A stretch of 64,000 nt of DNA, from the NCBI RefSeq assembly GCF_001890765.1, contig NZ_KV878783.1:4616771-4680770 (forward strand). Reading direction: 5' to 3'. The translations under genes and the position numbers were made by a program. Source of the DNA: Spirulina major PCC 6313. GTDB taxonomy: Bacteria; Cyanobacteriota; Cyanobacteriia; Cyanobacteriales; Spirulinaceae. The first letter of the stretch is position 1. Every line of letters starts with the position of its first letter. The notes beneath the pieces were generated by a model. That model did no database searches. It saw only the letters and a program-made list of their open reading frames with translations, and was not told the DNA's origin. Shown one piece after another: positions 27,131 through 35,799 of this stretch.

Positions 27131-27745
27131 ATGAAATTTTTACAATTGCGATGGGTCTTAATTTTTCTGCTCGGTTTCGGGCTGACCCTCACCGCCTGCG
27201 GAGAAGATGTCGCCGAAGAACCGAGCGACACTGAAGACACAGAAATAATCGCAGAAGAGGACACGGATACGGAAGAAATGGAAGAAGCAACCTTAGAACC
27301 CGCCCCAGAAGGGACTTTTGCTTTTACCGTTCAAGAAGTCCTATCCACCAGTTTCCCCGAACAAACAGGCTACGATGTTGAAATGGTAGCTTGTCCGGAA
27401 GCTATTGAACTCGAATCTGATCAGCCGTTTGAATGTGAAGTCCTGACCACGGCAGGATTCACCACAATTGTGGATGTGTTTCCCAATCCCGCAGCAGAAA
27501 CCTTTGATTGGCTAACAAGAGGGCTGAATCTTGTCGCCATTGAAGACGCGATCGAAACTCAAATGTCAGATGCTGATATGTCTGGAATTGCAGACTGTGG
27601 TTTAGACGCAGATCCCAATCCCTATCGTGAAGTTGAAGTTGGCAGCACCTTTGATTGTATTTTTACTTCCGAAGACAGTGAAGAAACAACGATTATGGTC
27701 ACCGTCAATGATGACCAAGGCAATGTAACCTTAAGCACACGGTAA
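27131..27745 (+). CDS. lipoprotein with two DUF4333-like modules
   Basis: The 204-residue protein begins with a lipoprotein signal peptide (MKFLQLRWVLIFLLGFG) and lipobox LTAC, so it is anchored by Cys23. An acidic linker rich in Glu, Asp and Thr (about residues 25-60) follows. Two modules each have a Cys pair: VEMVACPEAIEL...PFECEV (about 85-120), and IADCGLDAD...STFDCIF ending MVTVNDDQGNVTL (about 155-204). Both resemble DUF4333, a small domain of secreted proteins of unknown role; each pair probably forms a disulfide. It stands alone, convergent with the SDR gene. Confidence 0.75.
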   Translation: MKFLQLRWVLIFLLGFGLTLTACGEDVAEEPSDTEDTEIIAEEDTDTEEMEEATLEPAPEGTFAFTVQEVLSTSFPEQTGYDVEMVACPEAIELESDQPFECEVLTTAGFTTIVDVFPNPAAETFDWLTRGLNLVAIEDAIETQMSDADMSGIADCGLDADPNPYREVEVGSTFDCIFTSEDSEETTIMVTVNDDQGNVTLSTR

Positions 27746-27906
27746 TTTAGTCGTAAGGCTAAGCTGTTGGCTAAATTAGATTCTTAATGAATATTCAATG
27801 GTTTAATTATGTTGGATTATTCATGAACTCAGTAGGTGTAGCGGGTGGTTTACAATCTGAATTTCATACTGTTCTGTTACGATCGCACTCCTACCCACAT
27901 ATTTCC

Positions 27907-28866
27907 CTAAGATTGGGCAATAAATTCATCAAAAATAGCCGTCAAGGGGCGAGGTTTCCAGCCTAATTGATCTTTTGCTTTTTGACCACTGACCCGCACA
28001 CACCGTTCATAAACATAGTGGAGGCGTTCGCGGCTGAGAGGTGGATTCCAGCCGAAAAGATGGCCAAGGGGATCGAGGAAAAAGGTGAGGAAATATACCA
28101 GGGCTTTGGGGGCTTCTTTGGGGGTGGGGATGCCCGTTTTCGAGCCGAGGTAGGCAAACATTTCGCGGGTGGGGAGGTCGTCGGTGGAAATGATGTAATG
28201 CTCACCAGGGGGGCTTTTTTCCGCCGCGAGGAGCATGGCAGCGACGAGATCATCCACATGAACGATGCCGGTGATGCGATCGCCCCCCACCCAAAACGGT
28301 AATTTTCCCTTTAAAAACAACTGAATCACCGGCCCAAAATGCGGATCATCCACCCCAAAAATCCCCGACGGCATCACACTCACCACCGGAAACCCTGTCG
28401 CCGCCGCTTGGTTCACTAACTGCTGTGCGTCGTATTTAGTGCTGTCGTAGGCCGAGGAAAACCCCTGTTGGCGACGTTGAAACGTTTCAGTAATCGTCTC
28501 ACCTTGGGTATCGCCATAGATGCCGATCGTGCTGCAATAAACCATTTTTTGCACCTGGGCAACTTGGGCAGCCGCCAGCACATTCCGCGTCCCCTCCACA
28601 TTCACCCGCGCCATCCGTTCCCCATCCACAATCCCCAAATCTACATAGGCCGCCGTATGAAACAGCCAATCTACCCCCACCATCGCCCCGTCCAGACTGG
28701 CGCGATCGCTCACATCGCCATAGGCCAGTTGCACGGGTAAACCGGAGATGCGATCGCAATTACTCGTCTTCCGCACCAGCCCCACCACCTCAAACCCACC
28801 CTCGATCAACGCCCGCACCAAATGCGACCCCGTGAACCCATTCGCCCCCGTCACCAATGCTTTCAT
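27907..28866 (-). CDS. NAD-dependent epimerase / dihydroflavonol-4-reductase-like SDR
   Basis: This 319-residue extended short-chain dehydrogenase has the Rossmann motif TGANGFTGSH at residues 6-15, DVSDRASL, LFHTAAYVDLG, a Ser in VYCSTIGIYG, and the catalytic Tyr-xxx-Lys in YDSTKYDA. It resembles HpnA-type hopanoid-associated sugar epimerases and DFR-like reductases, but no hopanoid genes are nearby, so I leave the symbol empty. The substrate is probably a nucleotide-sugar or lipid-linked sugar. It is monocistronic and lies just left of a mobile island. Confidence 0.85.
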   Translation of the reverse strand: MKALVTGANGFTGSHLVRALIEGGFEVVGLVRKTSNCDRISGLPVQLAYGDVSDRASLDGAMVGVDWLFHTAAYVDLGIVDGERMARVNVEGTRNVLAAAQVAQVQKMVYCSTIGIYGDTQGETITETFQRRQQGFSSAYDSTKYDAQQLVNQAAATGFPVVSVMPSGIFGVDDPHFGPVIQLFLKGKLPFWVGGDRITGIVHVDDLVAAMLLAAEKSPPGEHYIISTDDLPTREMFAYLGSKTGIPTPKEAPKALVYFLTFFLDPLGHLFGWNPPLSRERLHYVYERCVRVSGQKAKDQLGWKPRPLTAIFDEFIAQS

Positions 28867-29119
28867 CGCAAATCCTTACAAATCAATTTCCGCCTATTGT
28901 GCCACAGGTCTCCGCCCAACCTGCCTCAACCCCCTAGAATTCTCGCGCCTCACTCCCTAACGAAGGAGAACAATATCCAAGAGCAATCCCCCCTCAAACT
29001 TATCCAGTCGCTTTTAATTCAGCAGAACTAACCAATCCCTACAAAATACGAATACAGGAACTATACAGAAATTTTCCGTATAACATTCCCATAGATATGT
29101 TATGCAGATAAAATCCGTA

Positions 29120-29212
29120 TATAGCAATCCTATTTGATTCATGAACAGGCAAGGGGCTTAAGCCCCTTGTCGGCGGGGATGATAGATTGACGATTGATTG
29201 AGGATCGCTATA
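29120..29212 (+). mobile_element. 93-bp MITE, copy 1
   Basis: The element has terminal inverted repeats TATAGCAATCCTA... and ...AGGATCGCTATA and an internal palindrome AAGGGGCTTAAGCCCCTT. Two further copies of exactly 93 bp occur at 32495-32587 (same orientation) and 50865-50957 (inverted). The TA ends suggest mobilisation by an IS630/Tc1-type transposase that duplicates TA. No transposase of that type is in the window. Its right end abuts the 146-bp direct repeat. Confidence 0.85.
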
Positions 29213-29358
29213 GGGATGATGGGATGGAAAAAGTTCGTATAATTTGTGGTTATGTGTACTTTATCTGCAAGCCGTAGAGGGGATTCTGATGACCGATCAT
29301 TTCGGTTCTTGTCTGTGTGGCACTGTGAGATTTGAGGTACAAGGCAACTTCGACAGCT
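29213..29358 (+). repeat. 146-bp direct repeat, left copy
   Basis: This segment is repeated at 31952-32097 with three mismatches. It covers the promoter region and the first 23 codons of the GFA-family gene whose complete copy starts at 32028. The two copies bracket the actin-like gene and the transposase. Confidence 0.92.
29289..29358 (+). pseudogene. GFA-family protein, 5' fragment
   Basis: ATG 29289 begins MTDHFGSCLCGTVRFEVQG, identical to the start of the complete GFA gene at 32028. After 23 codons the match ends abruptly and a transposase remnant begins. It is a truncated duplicate. Confidence 0.88.
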
Positions 29359-29559
29359 ATGCAAATCGCTGGGTTACGCCAACAGGTTGATCCGCATTGG
29401 CATCGCGGCATTAGCTACCTCAAGATGGGGGTGCGGTAGCTTCGCGGTGTTCTCCATAAAGAACGGCAACGTCTGCCTTTGCTCCCGCTGCTTCCCAAAG
29501 ATCCTGAACCTTGTTTTGCCTCGCATTTGGTTTACTCGAATTCGTTCCCTATCCTGTAA
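29359..29559 (+). pseudogene. transposase remnant (C-terminal piece, in-frame TAG)
   Basis: In the frame from 29359 the sequence reads QIAGLRQQVDPHWHRGISYL...GV, then a TAG at 29437, then LRGVLHKERQRLPLLPLL and so on to TAA at 29557-29559. This looks like the C-terminal part of a cyanobacterial IS transposase related to the IS4/IS701 group, with one nonsense codon where Trp would fit. It interrupts the duplicated GFA gene. The family assignment is tentative. Confidence 0.55.
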
Positions 29560-29635
29560 GCCTTGAGCTATCTGTCACTCACTAAGATGTGTCAGGCAGC
29601 CAGGCCTGCTCCTCTCGCGCTCGGTTCATGAAATC

Positions 29636-29664
29636 TTTCTATTTTTCGAGGTGTCCGGTATAAT
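29636..29664 (+). promoter_or_regulatory. candidate promoter of the actin-like gene
   Basis: A perfect -10 box TATAAT lies at 29659-29664. A weak -35-like hexamer (TTTCTA) lies 17 bp upstream at 29636. Transcription would begin near 29671, giving a ~40-base leader with GGAGTAGGA just before the ATG at 29713. Confidence 0.45.
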
Positions 29665-29712
29665 ATAAAGGAAAAATCATTCTTTCTTGTCTTTTCTTGG
29701 AGTAGGACAAAA

Positions 29713-30462
29713 ATGCCTAATATTGTTATCGATTTAAGTTCCGGTGATATGCTTGAAGCCGGATTTGTGGGAGAAGATCAGCAGCGTACTGCCATTAAAC
29801 GTTCTTCCCCTGGACTAAAAATCTCTGACATGACAGCTTTTGAGAATGATCTAAATCAGGTATTTTCTGCGCTAGGGGTTCGTTCTCAGGACTGTAAAGT
29901 ACTCCTTTCACAATCCGCCGCTTACCCCTATTTTTCCCAACGAGAAGCGATTGTTAGCTTACTCTTTGACAAGTTTGGGATTCAGGGTGCTTGGGTTATG
30001 ACAGATGCTTTGTTGGGGTTATTTGCCACAGGTAGCTCAACAGGAGTAGCAACAATTTGTAATAGTAATGAAACGCTCATTGTTCCTTATTATTCAGGTA
30101 TGTTGTCTAGTTTTGGTGCTAACCGCATGGCTCCCAATGTGAGTGCCGCTGATGCTGGTGAGTTCTTGTTTAATTCTGTGATGAAGTGTGATTTTGATAT
30201 TCGTGCAGAGCTATACAATCGAGTTATTTTGATGGGAGATAACGTTCCCTCTGAAGCTGTTGCCAAGGATTGGGAAAATCAGTTGCGGAAACTTGCTCCC
30301 CGCGATGTCACTGTCAAAATGACTATTCCTGATAATTATCAAAACTTAATTTGGCAGGGGGGGTCTTTAGCGGCGGCACATCCTTCTATGGCTGATCTCT
30401 TATTCACTATGGCTGAGTATCAAGCCTATGGAGTGACTGCTGTACATAGAAAGACACTTTAA
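29713..30462 (+). CDS. eukaryote-type actin homologue, miniature (subdomains 2 and 4 missing)
   Basis: The 249-residue protein aligns with actin from end to end. IVIDLSSGDMLEAGFVGED matches the first ATP loop region. KVLLSQSAAYPYFSQREAIV and LLGLFATGSSTGVA match subdomains 1 and 3. FNSVMKCDFDIRAELYNRV matches actin FNSIMKCDVDIRKDLY, and IWQGGSLAAAH and the end GVTAVHRKTL match WIGGS and SIVHRKCF. Actin residues ~33-69 (subdomain 2, with the DNase loop) and ~185-278 (subdomain 4) are absent. The catalytic Gln137 is Asp98. The second phosphate loop (Asp154, Gly156, Asp157, Gly158) reads I-N-S-N, His161 is Leu and Lys18 is Glu, so ATP binding is doubtful. Asp7 (actin Asp11) remains. It has a good Shine-Dalgarno (GGAG) and lies on an AT-rich mobile island. 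No profilin-like gene is adjacent. Confidence 0.85.
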   Translation: MPNIVIDLSSGDMLEAGFVGEDQQRTAIKRSSPGLKISDMTAFENDLNQVFSALGVRSQDCKVLLSQSAAYPYFSQREAIVSLLFDKFGIQGAWVMTDALLGLFATGSSTGVATICNSNETLIVPYYSGMLSSFGANRMAPNVSAADAGEFLFNSVMKCDFDIRAELYNRVILMGDNVPSEAVAKDWENQLRKLAPRDVTVKMTIPDNYQNLIWQGGSLAAAHPSMADLLFTMAEYQAYGVTAVHRKTL

Positions 30463-30613
30463 GAAGATATTTTCACAGCTCCTTTGTTCCTACGGTTAAG
30501 AAGTTTTTTTGGATGAAGCAACTGGGTAGGGCATCTCGAACAAAAGATTCTCTTAAGACAGAAGTGTTGAATGCCAGAAGAAAAACAAAAAAAGAAGCTC
30601 TCAATTTAGTAAA

Positions 30614-31675
30614 ATGAGAGCTTGTAAATCCAATAAAAAAGTTAGAACCATTTTATCTAATTTCCCTGCAATCGTCAAAAAACATCTCGGAAAACTGCCG
30701 CAAGATGATTATCCAGTCCTCGATACGCAAACTTTTGTATCAACATGGTTATCCTTTGCCATGGATCAGAGCGTAACTAGTATGAGAGACCTATTCAAAA
30801 GGTTGAACAACCGAGGAATAGGGATGGATATATCTACGTTTTCCAAAGCGAGTAAGTTGAGAGAAAAAAAGATATTCATCGACTTGTATGAAGACCTGAA
30901 GAAAGAGCAAAAAAAGCAGAAAGGGAGCAACCTAAAACGGTTGACAATGTTTCCCCTAGACTCAACGATTGTCGCCTTAACCAGTAAGCTACTCTGGGAG
31001 GAAGGATGGCATCAAGTCAAGCTCTTCAGTGGCATAGATTTGTTCACAGGAATACCAGAAGGGGTATTGATCCACTTGGGTTTGGGTCAAGGTCATGATA
31101 GTAAATACGGAGAGGAAACCATAGCAGCAACGCCGGAGAATGGAGTTGCCGTCATGGATAGGGGGTTTTGCCGTTTGTCTAGAATCCAGGAACTGAAAAA
31201 ACAAGAGGACAAGTACTTTATCGTCAGAATAAAGAACAATATCAAGTTAGAGATGCGGGAGAATGGGAACTATAGGGTGGGAACAGGAGAAGAGCAAGTA
31301 GAAGCGAGAGTAGTGATATTCAGTGACAGAGAAGCAAAGACAGAATTCAGACTTGCAACAAATATTCCAATAATGGAAAAACGGAGAGCAAGTAATGAAG
31401 AGATTGCAGATTTCTATCGATTACGTTGGCAGATAGAGTTGCTATGGAAGTTTCTAAAAATGCATCTAAAGCTGTCTCACTTAATCACAAAAAACAAGAA
31501 TGGCATCGAGATACAAATATATAGTTGTTTAATAGGATATCTGATACTGCAATTGACTGAAATCCCAAAAGAAGCGGGAAAGAGTTTGTTAGATAAGCTA
31601 CGCTATTTGCAAGCGTTCATGTGTGAGCAAATCAGTTATGTACATTGGTTTAGAAAGTTAATTCCACGATGTTGA
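30614..31675 (+). CDS. IS4-type DDE transposase
   Basis: The 353-residue transposase has the DDE residues in context: FPLDSTIVA (first Asp), AVMDRGFCRLSR (second Asp) and FYRLRWQIELLWKFLK with the YREK-type signature that contains the Glu. The N-terminus is a basic, helical DNA-binding region. It appears complete and may be active. I could not identify convincing terminal inverted repeats, so the ends of the element are not given. It follows the actin-like gene by 151 bp on the same strand, and both lie inside the 146-bp direct repeats. Confidence 0.88.
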   Translation: MRACKSNKKVRTILSNFPAIVKKHLGKLPQDDYPVLDTQTFVSTWLSFAMDQSVTSMRDLFKRLNNRGIGMDISTFSKASKLREKKIFIDLYEDLKKEQKKQKGSNLKRLTMFPLDSTIVALTSKLLWEEGWHQVKLFSGIDLFTGIPEGVLIHLGLGQGHDSKYGEETIAATPENGVAVMDRGFCRLSRIQELKKQEDKYFIVRIKNNIKLEMRENGNYRVGTGEEQVEARVVIFSDREAKTEFRLATNIPIMEKRRASNEEIADFYRLRWQIELLWKFLKMHLKLSHLITKNKNGIEIQIYSCLIGYLILQLTEIPKEAGKSLLDKLRYLQAFMCEQISYVHWFRKLIPRC

Positions 31676-31951
31676 TTTTGGCTTTTCATAGGATTAGTGT
31701 GTCCAAATTCAACTAGAACAAACGTAAGGATTCAGGTACTTGAAACGCAGTCACAGCAAGGCTTTCAAAATCGAGGTGAGTTCTAAACTAACAGTTCATT
31801 CTCAATAATTACGCAAGACTAGGGGTTACAGCCTTATTTATTGAGAATAACAAAATAGCTCAAAATAGCTGAAACCCATACTGAGCAGTGCTTACAGCCA
31901 AATCCTCATGACCTGAATGCTTACGAACAAACAAACCATTCAACACTTCTG
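31676..31951. other. non-coding part of the mobile island
   Basis: No gene is seen. An 11-bp perfect inverted repeat, ATTCTCAATAA (31798-31808) and TTATTGAGAAT (31838-31848), could form a hairpin or mark an element end. The region is AT-rich like the rest of the island. Confidence 0.5.
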
Positions 31952-32097
31952 GGGATGATGGTATGGAAAAAGTTCATATAATTTGTGGTTATGTGTACTT
32001 TATCTGCAAGCCGTAGAGGGGATTCTGATGACCGATCATTTCGGTTCTTGCCTGTGTGGCACTGTGAGATTTGAGGTACAAGGCAACTTCGACAGCT
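31952..32097 (+). repeat. 146-bp direct repeat, right copy
   Basis: It matches 29213-29358 with three mismatches. Here it runs unbroken into the complete GFA gene, so this is the original context and the left copy is the duplicate. Confidence 0.92.
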
Positions 32098-32429
32098 TTT
32101 ATCTTTGTCATTGCAGACATTGTCAAAAGGATACAGGCTCTGCTCATGCAGCAAATTTATTTGCGCAGTCAGCCAAATTGACCTGGCTGGCGGGTGCTGA
32201 CGCGGTGAACTCCTTTACACTTCCGGATACTAGTCACAACAAAAGCTTTTGTAAACTGTGTGGTTCAGCATTGCCAAGCATTCAGCTTGCAGGTTTGCTG
32301 GTTGTTCCGGCCGGGTGTTTAGATACTGAAGTTTCTATGTTACCAACAGCACATATTTTTACATCCAGCAAAGCCCCTTGGGATGGGGTATTTGGGGAAG
32401 TGCCAACGTTTGAGAAGCTGCCAGAGTGA
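32028..32429 (+). CDS. GFA-family (CENP-V/GFA zinc-binding) protein
   Basis: The 133-residue protein has the zinc ligands of the GFA fold: CLCG at residues 8-11, CHCRHCQK at about 28-35, and CKLCGS at about 77-82. It has a C-terminal extension LPTAHIFTSSKAPWDGV typical of the family. These proteins were first linked to glutathione-dependent formaldehyde activation, but most have unknown substrates. I start at the ATG at 32028, which the truncated duplicate at 29289 shares; an ATG at 31983 would add 15 residues without homology. It is followed by a MITE. Confidence 0.87.
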   Translation: MTDHFGSCLCGTVRFEVQGNFDSFYLCHCRHCQKDTGSAHAANLFAQSAKLTWLAGADAVNSFTLPDTSHNKSFCKLCGSALPSIQLAGLLVVPAGCLDTEVSMLPTAHIFTSSKAPWDGVFGEVPTFEKLPE

Positions 32430-32494
32430 GCGACAAACACATCACCCATGACCGTGAGAAAGTTGGAAGTATTTCAGCTTGTATTTTGCATGTC

Positions 32495-32587
32495 TATAGC
32501 AATCCTATTTGATTCATGAACAGGCAAGGGGCTTAAGCTCCTTGTTGATGAGGAGATAAGATTTCCGATTGATTGAGGATTGCTATA
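32495..32587 (+). mobile_element. 93-bp MITE, copy 2
   Basis: Same length, ends (TATAGCAATCCTA / AGGATTGCTATA) and central palindrome as the copy at 29120, with scattered changes in the right half that match the third copy at 50865 more closely. It lies 65 bp after the GFA gene. Confidence 0.85.
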
Positions 32588-33040
32588 TTGGGTCATCAGT
32601 TAGCGCTAAAAATGTATCTGCTCTAGAACACATAAGTCCAATATTTACCGGATAAATTCCTGGAAACGCACCAAGATTTTAGACTTTAAGCAAGTGATTG
32701 TAGTCTAAAAACGACCGTGCACACTGACCGCCGAAAGTTGATCGGTTATGGTGCAACGATAATCTGCGGCGGGTAATTGGAACTGTTTAAAAAAACGATC
32801 GCACCTCCTCCCGTCCTCCACCACGCCAAGCCGGGGGGCGGGAGTATGAACAAATACGACAGAATGTAGCGTTTTTCAGCATTTTTTGGAGTTCAGCCTC
32901 ATCTCGCTAGGGTCGGCCCGCCTGGCTTCCTATACTGAAACTAGACCCAACCCTGGCGGTACAGTGAAGAGAGCAACCAACGCCGAACAGAAGAGCCGCT
33001 TATGTTTGGGTCATTTGCACACCATCGAAAGGCCAAAATC
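32588..33040. other. gene-free region upstream of the G3P dehydrogenase operon
   Basis: No gene is supported. A TATACT hexamer at about 32931 is a candidate -10 box for the operon, without a clear -35. The segment 32805-32850 is GC-rich and contains CCTCCCGTC / GGCGGGAG, which could pair. The change from AT-rich island DNA to native composition happens here. Confidence 0.4.
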
Positions 33041-34489
33041 ATGATTTACGATGTTGCCATCATTGGCGGCGGTGTGGTCGGTTGTGCCCTAGCGCGGGAA
33101 TTGATGCGCTACGCCCTGAATGTTGTTTTGATCGAGAAAGAGATCGAGGTGGGTTTTGGGGTCAGTAAGGCGAATAGCGGCATTATCCACGGCGGTCATC
33201 ACGGCGATCCGAACACTCTGAAGGGCAAGCTGGAATGGGAGGGGAATCAACTGTGGGATACGCTTTACGACGACTTGGGCTTTGGGTTTAAGCGCATTGG
33301 CGAAATTACCGTGGCTATGGCCGAAGACCAACGGGCGACGCTGTACCAACTCAAGGCCCAAGGCGAAGCGAAGGGCGTGCCGGGGTTGGAATTGTGGGAG
33401 CGCGATCGCCTCCTCACTGAAGAACCTCACCTCTCGGATCAAGTGGTGGCGGGACTCTATGCCCCCACCACAGGCGTGGTCAACCCTTATGAGGCCTGTT
33501 TTAACCTGATCGAAAATGCGGTACAGAACGGCCTCCAACTGCGCACCAATACCCCTGTAACGGGTCTCACCCGCAGCGATGACCATTGGCAGATTCACAC
33601 GCCCGGCGATGCGATCGCGGCGAAATTTGTGCTCAATGCGGCGGGTCTGTTTGCCGATGAGATTGCGGCGATGGCAGGTGTGGGGAGCTTTAAGATTACG
33701 CCGCGTAAGGGTGAGGAATATTTGCTGGATAAGCGTTTGAAGGGGTTTATTCAACGGGTGATTTTTCCCTGTCCCACGCCGGTTTCTAAAGGAATTTTGG
33801 TGATTCCCACCTATGACGGGACACTGATGGTGGGGCCGACGGCGACCTTAATTGAGGATAAAACCGACCTGACGACAACGGCGGTCGGTGGGGCGCAGGT
33901 GTTTTCCCAGGTGACGCAGGTGGTGCCGGGCATTAGTGCGCGGGATTGTATTGCGGAGTTTGCGGGGTTGCGGCCGGTGGCGGATGGGGAAGATTTTATG
34001 ATTGGCCCCACGAGTCAGCCGGGGTTGATTAATGTGGCGGGGATTCAGTCGCCGGGCTTGACGGCGGCTCCGGCGATCGCCAATTTAGTGTTAGACCTGC
34101 TCCGGGATGAGGGCTTATCCCTGAATCCTAAAGATGACTTTAATCCGGCGATCGCGAAACCGATCCATTTCATGAGCCTCGACTATGGCGCACAACAGGC
34201 GTTAGTGGAGCGCGATCGCCGCTATGGCCGCATGGTCTGCCGCTGCGAACTGATCACCGAAGGGGAAATCGCCGATGCGATCGCACGCGGGGCGAGAACT
34301 CTCGACGGGATTAAATTCCGCACCCGCGCCGGGATGGGCCGCTGTCAAGGTGGCTTCTGTTCCGGTCGCTGTATGGAACTGATCCACCAGATGACGGACA
34401 TTCCCATCACCGAAATCACGAAGCGCGGCGGCGATTCTTGGCTGGTCTGCGATCGCGTTGAAGTAGCGGAGGTATCCCCATGCTCATGA
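33041..34489 (+). CDS. GlpA-like FAD-dependent glycerol-3-phosphate dehydrogenase with [2Fe-2S] domain
   Basis: The 482-residue flavoprotein oxidises glycerol-3-phosphate or a related 2-hydroxy acid. The N-terminal FAD motif is [18 protein letters not shown], followed by [13 protein letters not shown] and, near residue 330, [16 protein letters not shown]. The C-terminal BFD-like [2Fe-2S] domain has four cysteines (VCRCELIT and [12 protein letters not shown]). This domain is a mark of the anaerobic GlpA type rather than aerobic GlpD. I start at the ATG at 33041 ([11 protein letters not shown]); an ATG at 33002 would add 13 residues. It overlaps the next gene by 10 bp, so it is translationally coupled. 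Confidence 0.88.
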   Translation: MIYDVAIIGGGVVGCALARELMRYALNVVLIEKEIEVGFGVSKANSGIIHGGHHGDPNTLKGKLEWEGNQLWDTLYDDLGFGFKRIGEITVAMAEDQRATLYQLKAQGEAKGVPGLELWERDRLLTEEPHLSDQVVAGLYAPTTGVVNPYEACFNLIENAVQNGLQLRTNTPVTGLTRSDDHWQIHTPGDAIAAKFVLNAAGLFADEIAAMAGVGSFKITPRKGEEYLLDKRLKGFIQRVIFPCPTPVSKGILVIPTYDGTLMVGPTATLIEDKTDLTTTAVGGAQVFSQVTQVVPGISARDCIAEFAGLRPVADGEDFMIGPTSQPGLINVAGIQSPGLTAAPAIANLVLDLLRDEGLSLNPKDDFNPAIAKPIHFMSLDYGAQQALVERDRRYGRMVCRCELITEGEIADAIARGARTLDGIKFRTRAGMGRCQGGFCSGRCMELIHQMTDIPITEITKRGGDSWLVCDRVEVAEVSPCS

Positions 34490-35748
34490 CTCAACAACGG
34501 CCCCTAGAGGATCAATACGATGTCATTGTCGTCGGTGGCGGCCCGGCGGGGATGTCGGCGGCTTTGGGTGCGAAAGCAGCCGGAGCCGATCGCATCCTCA
34601 TCGTTGACCGTGAAAAAGAACCCGGCGGCATTTTGCTGCAATGCATCCATCCGGGCTTCGGCCTGCAACAGTTCAAAGCCGAACTCACGGGCCCCGAATA
34701 TGCCCAGCGCGTCCACGAACAAGTCCAAGCCGCCGACATTCAGATCGCCTCTGATACCTATGTCCTCGACATCACGCCCGATAAACAGGTGCAAGTGATG
34801 TCCGGCAGCGAGGGCATGAAGTTAATCCAAACCAAAGCGGCAGTGCTGGCCATGGGCGCACGGGAACGGACGCGGGGCGCGATTCGTACCCCCGGACGGC
34901 GGCCCGCTGGGGTGTTAACGGCGGGGTTAGCGCAAAAGTTCGTTAATTTGATGGGCGTATTGCCGGGCCATCGGGCGGTGATCCTCGGTTCGGGGGATAT
35001 CGGCTTGATTATGGCGCGGCGGCTCACCCTCGAAGGGGTGGACGTGGCGGGGGTGTTTGAAATTATGCCCTATGCCAATGGGTTAAACCGGAATATTGTC
35101 CAATGTTTGCAGGATTTTGAGATTCCGCTGCATTTACAGACGACGGTGGTGGATATTCAGGGGCGCGATCGCCTCGAACGAGTCACCGTCGCCCCCGTGG
35201 ATAACCATTTTCAACCCGACCTCAGCCGCAGTTGGGATATTGACTGCGACACACTGCTGCTCTCCATTGGGTTAATCCCGGAAAATGAACTATCGCGCCA
35301 ATTAAACATCCGCATCGATCCCGTTACCAATGGCCCGGTGGTGGATAGCCGCATGGAAACTTCACGGGATGGGATTTTTGTCTGTGGGAATGTGGTGCAT
35401 ATTCATGATTTAGTGGATTTTGTCAGTGCCGAAGCGAGTTTGACGGGGCGCAATGCGGGGCTGTATGTGACGGGCCAACTGCCGCCACCGGATAATATTC
35501 GCCTTGTTCCGGGGGATAACGTCGGGTATTGCGTCCCGCAGACGATATCGAGCGATCGCGACCATACCGTGTATTTGCGATCGCGCCAACCGATCGAAAA
35601 CTGCACCCTCCGCCTTGGGGATGTCTACGAGAAAACACTCCGGTACGTGTTCCCCGCTGAGATGATCAATCTCAAGGTCAAACCCCGCTTCCTCCAAAAC
35701 TTCCAGGGCGATTCCCTCCGCATCGACCTCTTACCGGCCGACGGTTAA
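34480..35748 (+). CDS. FAD/NAD(P)-dependent oxidoreductase, partner of the GlpA-like protein
   Basis: The 422-residue enzyme has two dinucleotide-binding motifs: [21 protein letters not shown] (FAD, about residue 14) and [19 protein letters not shown] (NAD(P)H, about residue 165). It also has a [16 protein letters not shown] segment placing the flavin. It belongs to the pyridine nucleotide-disulfide oxidoreductase class that accompanies GlpA-like dehydrogenases in clostridia and Thermotoga, presumably passing electrons between the FeS/FAD dehydrogenase and NAD(P). The 5' end overlaps the glpA-like gene by 10 bp and the DUF1667 gene follows after 51 bp. Confidence 0.85.
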   Translation: MLMTQQRPLEDQYDVIVVGGGPAGMSAALGAKAAGADRILIVDREKEPGGILLQCIHPGFGLQQFKAELTGPEYAQRVHEQVQAADIQIASDTYVLDITPDKQVQVMSGSEGMKLIQTKAAVLAMGARERTRGAIRTPGRRPAGVLTAGLAQKFVNLMGVLPGHRAVILGSGDIGLIMARRLTLEGVDVAGVFEIMPYANGLNRNIVQCLQDFEIPLHLQTTVVDIQGRDRLERVTVAPVDNHFQPDLSRSWDIDCDTLLLSIGLIPENELSRQLNIRIDPVTNGPVVDSRMETSRDGIFVCGNVVHIHDLVDFVSAEASLTGRNAGLYVTGQLPPPDNIRLVPGDNVGYCVPQTISSDRDHTVYLRSRQPIENCTLRLGDVYEKTLRYVFPAEMINLKVKPRFLQNFQGDSLRIDLLPADG

Positions 35749-35799
35749 CCCTATATCCCAATTATCAGGAGCAGCTTCAGCCTGCCCAAGGAGACCCCA

